A DNA stretch of 17,135 nt from Crocinitomicaceae bacterium (GTDB lineage: Bacteria; Bacteroidota; Bacteroidia; Flavobacteriales_D; Crocinitomicaceae). Made by a program: the position numbers and the translations under genes. How positions within the stretch are numbered: position 1 is the first letter of the stretch; the number at the start of each line of letters is the position of its first letter. This document shows positions 7,209 through 13,041 of the stretch, in pieces. Below the pieces are notes generated by a model. That model ran no database searches, was not told the DNA's origin, and was given only the letters and a program-made list of their open reading frames with translations. The DNA is taken from assembly GCA_024643585.1 (NCBI GenBank), contig JAHEMP010000018.1, positions 1 through 17,135 on the forward strand, in the 5' to 3' direction.

Positions 7209-8008
7209 TATTTAAATTCTAATATTGCGCCCTGAACATCATCGCTTATTACACCAGTAGGATTTTTCTTTCGAACCTCTTTCAATGACTTTGGCGATCG
7301 AACTTCGTATAAATATATTTCTTTTCCTTGAGATTTCAAATCGTCGACTTGACTTTCTGAGCACAAACTATTTTTACAAACAAATCCAGTAAGGGAAGGA
7401 TATTGTATTAATAAATTAGCCCTAGTTTGACTGTCGTCCGTTGAAAAAAGAACCCTCCAACCTTCTTGCACAAAGGGTTGAATCCAATCTTCGTTGTTTA
7501 AAATTATGTAAATTCTTAGGTCAGAATTTACAATCGATTTTTTCCAAGTATCCAAGGCTTGAAGATATTGGACTTCATTTTGAATAATGCTCGAGCATGA
7601 ATTTGCATGCTTTACATCAACATATATATATTTGCTACTTTCCCTGAAACTTTCGATTTCAACAAGTTTTGCCAGCTTTTCATTTTGAAGTGATTTGTAC
7701 TTTACATCTTTCAATTCCTCTGTCATTTTATTAGCGACGCACCCAGACGAATTGGTTTCGTTGTCAAGAATTTCGTCGTGACTCAACCAAAGGGTGCCAT
7801 CTTGTGCCATTCTAAGATCTAACTCGACACCGTCTGCATTTGGGTTTGAAAATGTAAAATCCATCGCCTCTTTTGAATTCCCATGGTAAACACTGCCAGG
7901 AAATTCAAGTCCATTTCCACCATGGCCAATTACTCTAACGACAGTTTTTTCTTGCTTTTTGCACGAATAAACGAGGATAAAAAAAATAAAAATGATTTTA
8001 TATTTCAT
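7208..8008 (-). CDS. GDPD-like lipoprotein (glycerophosphodiester phosphodiesterase fold)
   Basis: 266 residues. The lipobox L-V-Y-S-C puts the lipidated Cys at residue 16. The core matches the GDPD/PLC-like TIM barrel: H29 in I-G-H-G-G, N44-S-K-E-A (the PENTxxA region), E62-L-D64, Q-D-G at 69-71 and H77-D. Then D131-V-K133 stands where the family normally has E-x-K, and a C-terminal G-V-I-S-D-D closes the barrel. GDPDs hydrolyse glycerophosphodiesters to glycerol-3-phosphate and an alcohol, using the two His and the E-x-D metal site. Two usual positions differ: the Arg after the first His (H-R-G) is Gly, and the P-E-N element reads H-G-N. Activity on the usual substrate is therefore uncertain. 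It starts 11 bases inside the end of the barrel gene and ends overlapping yciH. Confidence 0.82.
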   Translation of the reverse strand: MKYKIIFIFFILVYSCKKQEKTVVRVIGHGGNGLEFPGSVYHGNSKEAMDFTFSNPNADGVELDLRMAQDGTLWLSHDEILDNETNSSGCVANKMTEELKDVKYKSLQNEKLAKLVEIESFRESSKYIYVDVKHANSCSSIIQNEVQYLQALDTWKKSIVNSDLRIYIILNNEDWIQPFVQEGWRVLFSTDDSQTRANLLIQYPSLTGFVCKNSLCSESQVDDLKSQGKEIYLYEVRSPKSLKEVRKKNPTGVISDDVQGAILEFK

Positions 8009-8501
8009 ATATCAAACCACATTCAAAACTATAACCAATATAAAAATTCTTATTCGATACCCCAACAAACTTAGTATTTCTGAAACCCAAATAACTGGAT
8101 TGATAGAAATTCACTTTATTCCCAAAGGCAAAACAATAGCCTATTTCTGAACTCGCATATTTTTGAATAGGTCGAAATACTTTTGGGGATAAATTCATCG
8201 CTGAAAGCTTTAAAGATGGCCCAATTGACCAAAAATCACTTTTTAAAAAATCCGTATTGAAAACAAGGTCTAGTTTTGAAAAAAGAGTATTCTGAAAAAA
8301 TGTTCTCCTCATCCCAACTCCATAGCGCAATTCTAAAGAAAGCCAATTATTGATGTCATATCCCGCTCCCGCTGATAGAAAAATATCTTCATTTTGAAAA
8401 GCCGAACCAATTGAATATTTAGTAGGAAAAAAGTTCCTTTTAGCCTCTTGACTGAAAAGTGGAAATGAAAGAAGAATGAGAAAAACTATGATTGATTTCA
8501 A
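7998..8501 (-). CDS. Small outer-membrane beta-barrel protein, TTG start
   Basis: 167 residues. The signal peptide begins directly at the first codon (M-K-S-I-I-V-F-L-I-L-L-S) and probably ends after F-S-Q near 18. The mature part is short alternating strands with many aromatic residues, and it ends in Y-S-F-E-C-G-L-I-Y-E-I. This resembles an eight-stranded outer-membrane barrel, but no specific family is recognised. The start codon is TTG at 8501: there is a stop five codons upstream and no ATG between, and the signal peptide fits exactly. A good two-part promoter (TAACTTTG with TTG upstream) lies 19 bases before it. It overlaps the GDPD-like gene by 11 bases, so the two are probably co-translated. 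Confidence 0.8.
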   Translation of the reverse strand: MKSIIVFLILLSFPLFSQEAKRNFFPTKYSIGSAFQNEDIFLSAGAGYDINNWLSLELRYGVGMRRTFFQNTLFSKLDLVFNTDFLKSDFWSIGPSLKLSAMNLSPKVFRPIQKYASSEIGYCFAFGNKVNFYQSSYLGFRNTKFVGVSNKNFYIGYSFECGLIYEI

Positions 8502-8520
8502 GGGATGGATGTTGGGTCAG

Positions 8521-8552
8521 CAAAGTTAATCAACTGATTATAATTCAACCAA
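8521..8552 (-). promoter_or_regulatory. Promoter of the barrel-GDPD-yciH operon
   Basis: The minus strand carries TAACTTTG at 8528-8521 (exact TAnnTTTG) and TTG at 8552-8550, 21 bases further upstream (a second TTG gives 17). The box ends 19 bases before the TTG start at 8501, which supports that unusual start. It lies right after the stop of the small Cys-rich gene. Confidence 0.6.
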
Positions 8553-8556
8553 TTTC

Positions 8557-8694
8557 CTATAATTTTGGACACTTTTTACAATGAACCCCTTTTTTCTTGT
8601 ATTTTTTACAACAATCCTTTTTCTTATCGCAAGAACAGTTGTTGCAGGTTAGTGCAAAAATTTCATTCTTATTTTCGATAATCGATGGCTTCAT
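8557..8694 (-). CDS. Very small Cys/Lys-rich protein (45 residues)
   Basis: ATG at 8694 to TAG at 8557 encodes 45 residues with 7 cysteines and 14 lysines. After a 16-residue N-terminus come C17-N-N-C20-S-C22, a lysine run, C28-C29, K-K-Y-K-K-K-G, then C39-K-K-C42-P-K-L. The clustered C-x2-C, C-x-C, C-C and C-x2-C pairs suggest binding of zinc or another metal, or of a metal cluster. The C-K-K-Y-K-K-K-G...C-K-K-C-P-K pattern looks like small conserved Bacteroidota proteins I half-recognise but cannot name. An exact TATCTTTG box sits 21 bases before the ATG, which strongly supports a real gene. No signal peptide, so cytoplasmic. The opposite strand has an open frame here that I regard as a shadow. 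Confidence 0.75.
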   Translation of the reverse strand: MKPSIIENKNEIFALTCNNCSCDKKKDCCKKYKKKGVHCKKCPKL

Positions 8695-8715
8695 CTTATT
8701 TAGAATAAATCTAAA

Positions 8716-8723
8716 CAAAGATA
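8716..8723 (-). promoter_or_regulatory. -7 box of the small Cys-rich gene
   Basis: The minus strand reads TATCTTTG, an exact TAnnTTTG match, ending 21 bases before the ATG at 8694. No clear -33 TTG. Confidence 0.5.
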
Positions 8724-8763
8724 ATTCATTTATCGAAAAGAGAAATTATTTTTTTACTAAATT

Positions 8764-8782
8764 TTCAACAATATTTGTTGAA
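8764..8782 (-). terminator. Hairpin just after the repeat-protein stop codon
   Basis: TTCAACAA (8764-8771) and TTGTTGAA (8775-8782) form a perfect 8-bp stem with a 3-base loop, 2 bases beyond the TGA of the gene ending at 8785. No T-run follows on the minus strand, so it may stabilise the 3' end or be an imperfect terminator. Confidence 0.4.
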
Positions 8783-8784
8783 TA

Positions 8785-9246
8785 TCAATAGGGAGCGATT
8801 GCTAAAAATAGTAACAATTCATTGTTTTCAATGGTTTTGTCAACCTGGTAATTAAACAAACAATCAAATGTACTTCTTGAGTCGCCGACATAAATTTGAT
8901 TATTCGAAAATGTATAAATGCATCTTCTAAGACTTGAATTGGATACTTGGTATATTTTACCGTTGTCCAACTCGTACAAAACATCAAACGTGGAAGTACT
9001 TCTTCCTTTGTAAACTTTATTGTCCTCAATGGTGTATAAGCAATTGGAGCGAAAAGAATCATCAAAGACCTCATTGCCCTTAATAAATAATACATCAGTA
9101 CCCCAAATAGAGGAATTCATTCTGATTACTTTGGAAGAAGAAACTTGATAAATAAGATCCTGTGGATTCGGTCTTTCTCCTAGATAGATTTTACTCTGTG
9201 CAAAAAATAAGGTTGGAAATAAAGAAAATAAAAGTAGTAATCGCAT
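8785..9246 (-). CDS. Secreted protein of six tandem ~20-residue repeats
   Basis: 153 residues. A signal peptide (M-R-L-L-L-L-F-S-L-F, cleavage near F-A-Q, residue 17) is followed almost at once by six tandem units starting near residues 19, 39, 59, 77, 97 and 117. Each opens with [K/Q/E]-[I/V]-Y/F and ends with a L/I-Y/F dipeptide plus a short N/G turn; the best conserved core is the Y-x-G-x-S-x-S-T-F-D-x-L of units 4 and 6. Units 1, 2, 4, 5 and 6 are 20 residues, unit 3 is 18. This predicts a beta-hairpin stack or small propeller/solenoid. Cysteines fall at matching positions in units 3, 5 and 6. No known family is recognised. It begins 2 bases after the stop of the SiaB-like gene, so the two form an operon. 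Confidence 0.75.
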   Translation of the reverse strand: MRLLLLFSLFPTLFFAQSKIYLGERPNPQDLIYQVSSSKVIRMNSSIWGTDVLFIKGNEVFDDSFRSNCLYTIEDNKVYKGRSTSTFDVLYELDNGKIYQVSNSSLRRCIYTFSNNQIYVGDSRSTFDCLFNYQVDKTIENNELLLFLAIAPY

Positions 9247-9248
9247 GA

Positions 9249-9830
9249 CTACTTTTTATTCAGGTTGAGGAATAAATGAAAACACGTTATATGCTCTTCG
9301 AGGGCTTCAAATGTATAAAATATGTTTCCGTCGGATTTTAACTTCATCAATAGACAACCTAAACTAGCTCCACCTTTATCGGTTAAATCAGCCGTAGATA
9401 GAGTTCTCATATATTGTTCTTTGGTTTGTTCCAAGGTCAAAGTGTGCATGCTTTTACAAAACTCCTTTAGTTTCAAAACTCCCTCCTCTTGAACTAGGTT
9501 CAGAAAGTGAAGTTGAAGTTGTTCTTCAGAATCAAGAATAATAAACGCACCTGTTGATTCCGCGTTCTCATTTCTCAATCCGTGCCTAAAAATATTTTGT
9601 AACCCCTCTATTGCAATAGCAAAAGCTTTCTTTCTAATGCTCTTTGAGTATTTAGTCTCTGTAATTAGTTTTTCAATAGCAACAGAATTATTTGCAATTG
9701 TGCATTCGTTAACATCACCGAAAAAGGCATGCAATAAAGTATACCCTGGAAAAGATTCATTCTTCTCCACTATACAATCGAATCTTTTCTTTAACAAAAG
9801 TTCCGTCACATTATTACTAACTTTCACCAT
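9249..9830 (-). CDS. SiaB-like / DUF6272-type HATPase-fold protein
   Basis: 193 residues from ATG at 9830; an in-frame TTG one codon earlier (9833) is less likely. The central helix A-I-E75-G-L-Q-N79-I-F-R-H83-G resembles the N-box of GHKL ATPases (SpoIIAB/RsbW type). A G-G-A-S-L-G segment (153-158) stands where the G-rich ATP lid lies, followed by alternating strands to the C-terminus. This layout resembles the SiaB (DUF6272) family, whose members act in partner-switching phosphorelays with SiaC-type phosphoproteins and SpoIIE-like phosphatases. Known: SiaB phosphorylates SiaC. Inferred: a kinase or binding role here. No SiaC or SpoIIE homologue is adjacent. No signal peptide, hence cytoplasmic. 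It shares an operon (2-base gap) with the secreted repeat protein. Confidence 0.65.
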   Translation of the reverse strand: MVKVSNNVTELLLKKRFDCIVEKNESFPGYTLLHAFFGDVNECTIANNSVAIEKLITETKYSKSIRKKAFAIAIEGLQNIFRHGLRNENAESTGAFIILDSEEQLQLHFLNLVQEEGVLKLKEFCKSMHTLTLEQTKEQYMRTLSTADLTDKGGASLGCLLMKLKSDGNIFYTFEALEEHITCFHLFLNLNKK

Positions 9831-9862
9831 CAAATGGCTCCTCTTTTTTCGGTTTTACGTTT

Positions 9863-9881
9863 CCTAGACTAAAATTCTAGG
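9863..9881. promoter_or_regulatory. Palindrome in the leader of the SiaB-like gene (candidate operator)
   Basis: CCTAGA (9863-9868) and TCTAGG (9876-9881) are inverted around 7 bases, 32 bases upstream of the ATG at 9830. A TTTCTTTG box (9902-9895 on the minus strand, one mismatch to TAnnTTTG) with TTG 18 bases upstream of it would place the palindrome at or just after the transcription start, where a repressor or an RNA hairpin could act. Confidence 0.3.
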
Positions 9882-9962
9882 GCAATAGTTGCATCAAAGA
9901 AATAAAATATAAACAATTTCCAACCTAAAAAATACAAAAAAATGATGATTCGCGTGAATTTC

Positions 9963-10460
9963 TTATTTTAAATTAACTCTAGTGTTGGTTAGAATTGAAT
10001 CCACAATCTTCACTACCGCTGGACAAATGTCCATGTTTTTCTGTGTCAAATTCAAAATTTGATGCATGTTTTTCCTGTCTGTATGTGGATATTCTCTACA
10101 GGCTAAAGGGCGTATTTCGTAGATAGTGCACTTATTATCAGATAAATCGAGAAACGGACATGGCGCGAAATTCAACACATAATCTTGCTCCTCATCCATG
10201 TGCAAATAAGTTTGAATAAATTTCTTTTCTGTAGTTTTCAATCCTTTTGCAATTCTTTTTATATCAACGTCTCGAAAAATAGGACTTGTTGTTTTGCAAC
10301 AGTTTGCACAAGCCAAACAATCGATTTCCTTGAACACTCTGTTGTGTTCTGAATGAAATTTTTCGTCTAGTTTTTTTCCTTTTAATTTATTGTTTTTGAA
10401 AAATTTAGCACTTTGCTCCTTGATTTTTTCACCTTGTTTAAGAATGTCTGAATATTTCAC
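9963..10460 (-). CDS. YkgJ-type cysteine-cluster protein
   Basis: 165 residues. After a lysine-rich helix (1-45) come C48-L-A-C51-A-N-C54-C55, then A-P-C101-P-F-L-D, K-C111-T-I-Y-E-I-R-P-L-A-C121-R-E-Y-P, and I-C146-P-A-V. This eight-cysteine arrangement (CxxCxxCC, CPFL, CxIYxxRPxxCR, C) is the signature of the YkgJ/UPF0153 family, which is thought to bind zinc or an Fe-S cluster; its biochemical role is not settled. The start is GTG at 10460: a stop lies five codons upstream and no ATG precedes the conserved region. It is divergent from the flavoprotein gene at 10533; a weak GATATTTG box (10491-10484, minus strand) could drive it. Cytoplasmic. Confidence 0.88.
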   Translation of the reverse strand: MKYSDILKQGEKIKEQSAKFFKNNKLKGKKLDEKFHSEHNRVFKEIDCLACANCCKTTSPIFRDVDIKRIAKGLKTTEKKFIQTYLHMDEEQDYVLNFAPCPFLDLSDNKCTIYEIRPLACREYPHTDRKNMHQILNLTQKNMDICPAVVKIVDSILTNTRVNLK

Positions 10461-10502
10461 TTTGCCTCTGTGTTATCTTTCCACAAATATCGCATAAACT
10501 CT

Positions 10503-10510
10503 TATATTTG
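10503..10510 (+). promoter_or_regulatory. -7 box of the flavoprotein gene
   Basis: TATATTTG, an exact TAnnTTTG match, ends 22 bases before ATG 10533. Transcription from here would start after the upstream in-frame ATG at 10470, so the box also decides the start in favour of 10533. Confidence 0.5.
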
Positions 10511-10532
10511 CCCTCAAACCTATGAATTACAA

Positions 10533-12023
10533 ATGAACCGATATGATTTAGTTGTTATTGGCGGAGGACCTGCCGGATACGCTGCTGCGATGCGAGGTAT
10601 AGACTTTGGCAAAACGGTTTGTTTGATAGAGCGAGATAAAGTTGGCGGTGCTGGGGTTTATAATGGTGCCTTGTCCTCCAAAACTTTATGGGAACTGTCA
10701 CATAGAGTTGAAAGCGTTAATAAAATGCTTACCTCCGATAAACACGTGAAGTTTCAAATGCCTTGGCAAGATGTAAGACGAAATCTTGAAGAGGCGATTT
10801 TCGAAAGAAAATTTCAATATTCTTGTCATATAAAACTACTTCAAACTGAATCCATGAACAAACTTTTCCACTACGAAAGAGGAAAAGGGAAAATGCTCTC
10901 GGCAAATGAAATTCAAATTGATCATGAAAATACCGAAAAGGTAATTTGGGGTGATAATATCATTTTAGCAACGGGTTCCCGGCCAAGAACAATACCCAAT
11001 GCTGTTGTAGACGAAAATTTTATCATGACAAGTAATGGAATTGATCATATTGAGGATTACCCAGAAAGTATTGTAATTGTTGGAGCTGGTGTTATAGGTT
11101 GTGAATACGCAACAATTTTTTCAAACTTTGGAAAAACCAAAGTTTACATTATTGATCGTCAAGATAGAATTTTACCATTTGAAGATGAGGATATTTCGAC
11201 TATGGTTGCCAAAAACCTAGAAAAAAAGGGGGTAACCATTCATCACAATGCATCCTTAATTCGAATGGAGGTAATAAATAATCAAGTTGAATATGAATTA
11301 GGCTATTCAGATGGAACAAGCGAGGTTATTACTGTAAAAAAAGCATTGCTATCCGTGGGAAGAGTTCCAAATATTGAAAATCTAGGTTTGGAAAATGCCG
11401 GTGTACAAATGTCCAAAAGAGGAGTTCACATTGGCGATACGGATACACAAACAAATATCCCAAATATATACGCGGTTGGAGATGTGTCAGGTCATATTGC
11501 CTTAGTGAACATGGGGGAAATTGAGGGAAGACATGCCGTTGAAAAAATTTACGGGAAACCTAAAGATCTTCTTTCATATGACAATGTTTGCACCATCATG
11601 TTTCTTCAACCAGAGGTCGCGGCAGTTGGACTTAACGAACAACAATGTTTAGAACAGAACATTCCAGTAAAAATTGTAAAAATTGACTATTCAGTAATAG
11701 CGCGAGCAATCGCCATGAGAAAGACAGAAGGATTTTTCAAAATTATCGTAACCAACGATAGTGAAATGAAAATTTTAGGGATGCGAGCGGTTGGGGAACA
11801 TGCTTCAAGCGCCATACAAGCTGTCGGTTTGTTGATTAAGATGAATGCAGGAATTGAAATTCTTTCCGAACTTGTGCACCCACATCCTTCCATTGTTGAA
11901 GGCATTCAAGAGTGCGTAAGGATGTTATTAAATAAATCGATTTTTAAATCTTCGGTATTCAAAGACAAGCTAGCTTGTTACTCACTCGTTGAAGGGGTTA
12001 AAACGCCTTTGGAAAGGTTGTAA
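10533..12023 (+). CDS. Dihydrolipoamide-dehydrogenase-like flavoprotein lacking the redox cysteines
   Basis: 496 residues. The FAD fold opens with V-V-I-G-G-G-P-A-G (7-15). The NAD(P) fold has G-A-G-V-I-G at 184-189 and the second FAD motif is Y-A-V-G-D-V (313-318). The dimer-interface end has H-P-H451-P-S-I-V-E456, the catalytic His-Glu pair of lipoamide dehydrogenases. At the active disulfide, where the family reads G-G-T-C-x4-C-x-P-S-K, this protein reads G-G-A-G-V-Y-N-G-A-L-S-S-K (38-50), with both cysteines gone. It therefore cannot do disulfide exchange; a role as a transhydrogenase or another NAD(P)H-dependent oxidoreductase is possible but unproven. I chose ATG 10533 because the FAD motif begins there and a -7 box lies just upstream; the longer frame from 10470 would add 21 non-conserved residues. 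No E2 or other dehydrogenase-complex gene is near. Confidence 0.9.
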   Translation: MNRYDLVVIGGGPAGYAAAMRGIDFGKTVCLIERDKVGGAGVYNGALSSKTLWELSHRVESVNKMLTSDKHVKFQMPWQDVRRNLEEAIFERKFQYSCHIKLLQTESMNKLFHYERGKGKMLSANEIQIDHENTEKVIWGDNIILATGSRPRTIPNAVVDENFIMTSNGIDHIEDYPESIVIVGAGVIGCEYATIFSNFGKTKVYIIDRQDRILPFEDEDISTMVAKNLEKKGVTIHHNASLIRMEVINNQVEYELGYSDGTSEVITVKKALLSVGRVPNIENLGLENAGVQMSKRGVHIGDTDTQTNIPNIYAVGDVSGHIALVNMGEIEGRHAVEKIYGKPKDLLSYDNVCTIMFLQPEVAAVGLNEQQCLEQNIPVKIVKIDYSVIARAIAMRKTEGFFKIIVTNDSEMKILGMRAVGEHASSAIQAVGLLIKMNAGIEILSELVHPHPSIVEGIQECVRMLLNKSIFKSSVFKDKLACYSLVEGVKTPLERL

Positions 12024-12028
12024 AAAAA

Positions 12029-12907
12029 TTACTTCCCTTTTAACTCCATCGCTCTTAACGTGTTTATCATTAATGAGGCTATCGTCATTGGACCAACTCC
12101 ACCGGGAACAGGAGTTATGAATGAAGCTTTTTTAGAAACATTTTCAAAATCAACATCTCCACGTAATCGCCATCCTCTTGCTCGACTTGTATCCGAAACT
12201 CTTGTGGTCCCCACGTCGATTACCACCGCACCTTCTTTTACCATGTCGGCCTTCACAAATCCGGGTCGACCTATAGCGGAAATAAGTATGTCGGCATTTG
12301 AACAAATTTCTTCAAGGTTTTTTGTTCTGCTATGCGTAAGAGTGACCGTGCAATTTCCAGGATTAGTGTTTCTCGCTAACATTATACTCAAAGGCATTCC
12401 TACAATGTTGCTACGACCGATTACAACACAATTTTTGCCTTCTGTTTCTATTCCATTTCTTTTTATCAATTCAACGATTCCAGCCGGTGTTGCAGGTAGA
12501 AAACCAGGTAAATTCAACACCATATTTCCCAAATTTACTGGGTGAAAACCATCCACATCTTTTAGTGGGTCAATTGCTTGAGTAATTTTCATTTCATCAA
12601 TATGTCCGGGTAATGGAAGCTGAACAATAAAGCCATCGATACTCTTGTCCTCATTCAAAGATTGAACCTTTGCCAACAATATTTCTTCTGGTACAGAGTC
12701 ATCGTAACGAATTAAGGTACTTTCGAAGCCTATTTGATCACAAGCCTTAACTTTAGCATTTACGTAGGTCATTGAACCTCCATCTGTTCCTACTAAAATT
12801 GCAGCTAAATGCGGAATTTTTTTTCCTTGTTCCTTACGATTTTTAACGGCTTGCGCTAATTCTTTCTTTATAGATTCTGATGTTGCCTTGCCGTCTAATA
12901 ATTGCAT
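12029..12907 (-). CDS. folD: Bifunctional methylenetetrahydrofolate dehydrogenase / methenyl-THF cyclohydrolase
   Basis: 292 residues from ATG 12907, the standard FolD length; a frame extending to 12958 starts with TTG and lacks conservation. The enzyme interconverts 5,10-methylene-THF, 5,10-methenyl-THF and 10-formyl-THF using NADP. Visible motifs: Y48-V-N-A-K52 (catalytic Lys), D-G-F-I-V-Q-L-P-L-P (91-100), K-D-V-D-G-F-H-P-V-N (116-125), P-A-T-P-A-G (138-143), cofactor loop G-R-S-N-I-V-G (164-170), and P-G-G-V-G-P-M-T (268-275). An exact -7 box (TACCTTTG) lies 17 bases upstream. It is tail to tail with the flavoprotein gene, only 5 bases apart, leaving no room for a terminator between them. 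Cytoplasmic. Confidence 0.96.
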   Translation of the reverse strand: MQLLDGKATSESIKKELAQAVKNRKEQGKKIPHLAAILVGTDGGSMTYVNAKVKACDQIGFESTLIRYDDSVPEEILLAKVQSLNEDKSIDGFIVQLPLPGHIDEMKITQAIDPLKDVDGFHPVNLGNMVLNLPGFLPATPAGIVELIKRNGIETEGKNCVVIGRSNIVGMPLSIMLARNTNPGNCTVTLTHSRTKNLEEICSNADILISAIGRPGFVKADMVKEGAVVIDVGTTRVSDTSRARGWRLRGDVDFENVSKKASFITPVPGGVGPMTIASLMINTLRAMELKGK

Positions 12908-12923
12908 GTGATACGATTTTCTG

Positions 12924-12931
12924 CAAAGGTA
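12924..12931 (-). promoter_or_regulatory. -7 box of folD
   Basis: The minus strand reads TACCTTTG, an exact TAnnTTTG match, ending 16-17 bases before the ATG at 12907. It supports this start over the longer frame. A TTG lies 24 bases further upstream, longer than the usual spacing. Confidence 0.5.
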
Positions 12932-13029
12932 ATTACTTTTTACTATGAAAAAAACCAATCACTAGGCTTAATATAGAAGGAACTCCTCCCTTTTAACAGT
13001 TTAAAACATTTCAATATAATTTATTAGTT

Positions 13030-13037
13030 TAATTTTG
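13030..13037 (+). promoter_or_regulatory. -7 box immediately upstream of the barrel-protein gene at 13042
   Basis: TAATTTTG is an exact TAnnTTTG match followed by 4 bases and the ATG at 13042, so the mRNA would start at or next to the start codon. No -33 TTG at the usual distance. Confidence 0.4.
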
Positions 13038-13041
13038 AAAT

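Noticed and set aside
8597..8791. 64-codon plus-strand frame opposite the small Cys-rich gene
   Set aside because: Phe/Leu-rich, the expected complement of a lysine-rich gene, and no promoter ahead of it.
8802..9095. 97-codon frame on the minus strand inside the repeat-protein gene
   Set aside because: Alternative frame of the repeats; the other frame has the signal peptide and the regular repeat pattern.
9921..9962. T-rich tracts after the YkgJ-type gene as a terminator
   Set aside because: The only stem next to them is four base pairs (ATTC/GAAT), too weak to call.
10470..10532. Upstream ATG for the flavoprotein gene
   Set aside because: The -7 box at 10503-10510 would start transcription downstream of it, and the FAD motif begins right after ATG 10533.
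12006..12017. CCTTTGGAAAGG hairpin at the end of the flavoprotein gene as a terminator
   Set aside because: Loop of two bases and no following T-run; inside coding sequence.
12060..12545. 161-codon open frame on the plus strand opposite folD
   Set aside because: Antisense shadow of a strongly conserved gene; its translation shows no motif and no promoter or start signal precedes it.
12981..12990. GGGAGGAGTT on the minus strand, resembling a strong Shine-Dalgarno
   Set aside because: No start codon at a usable distance downstream, and genes here do not use Shine-Dalgarno sequences.
12991..13006. TTTTAA/TTAAAA inverted repeat between folD and the barrel gene
   Set aside because: Only six A/T pairs; expected by chance in AT-rich intergenic DNA.
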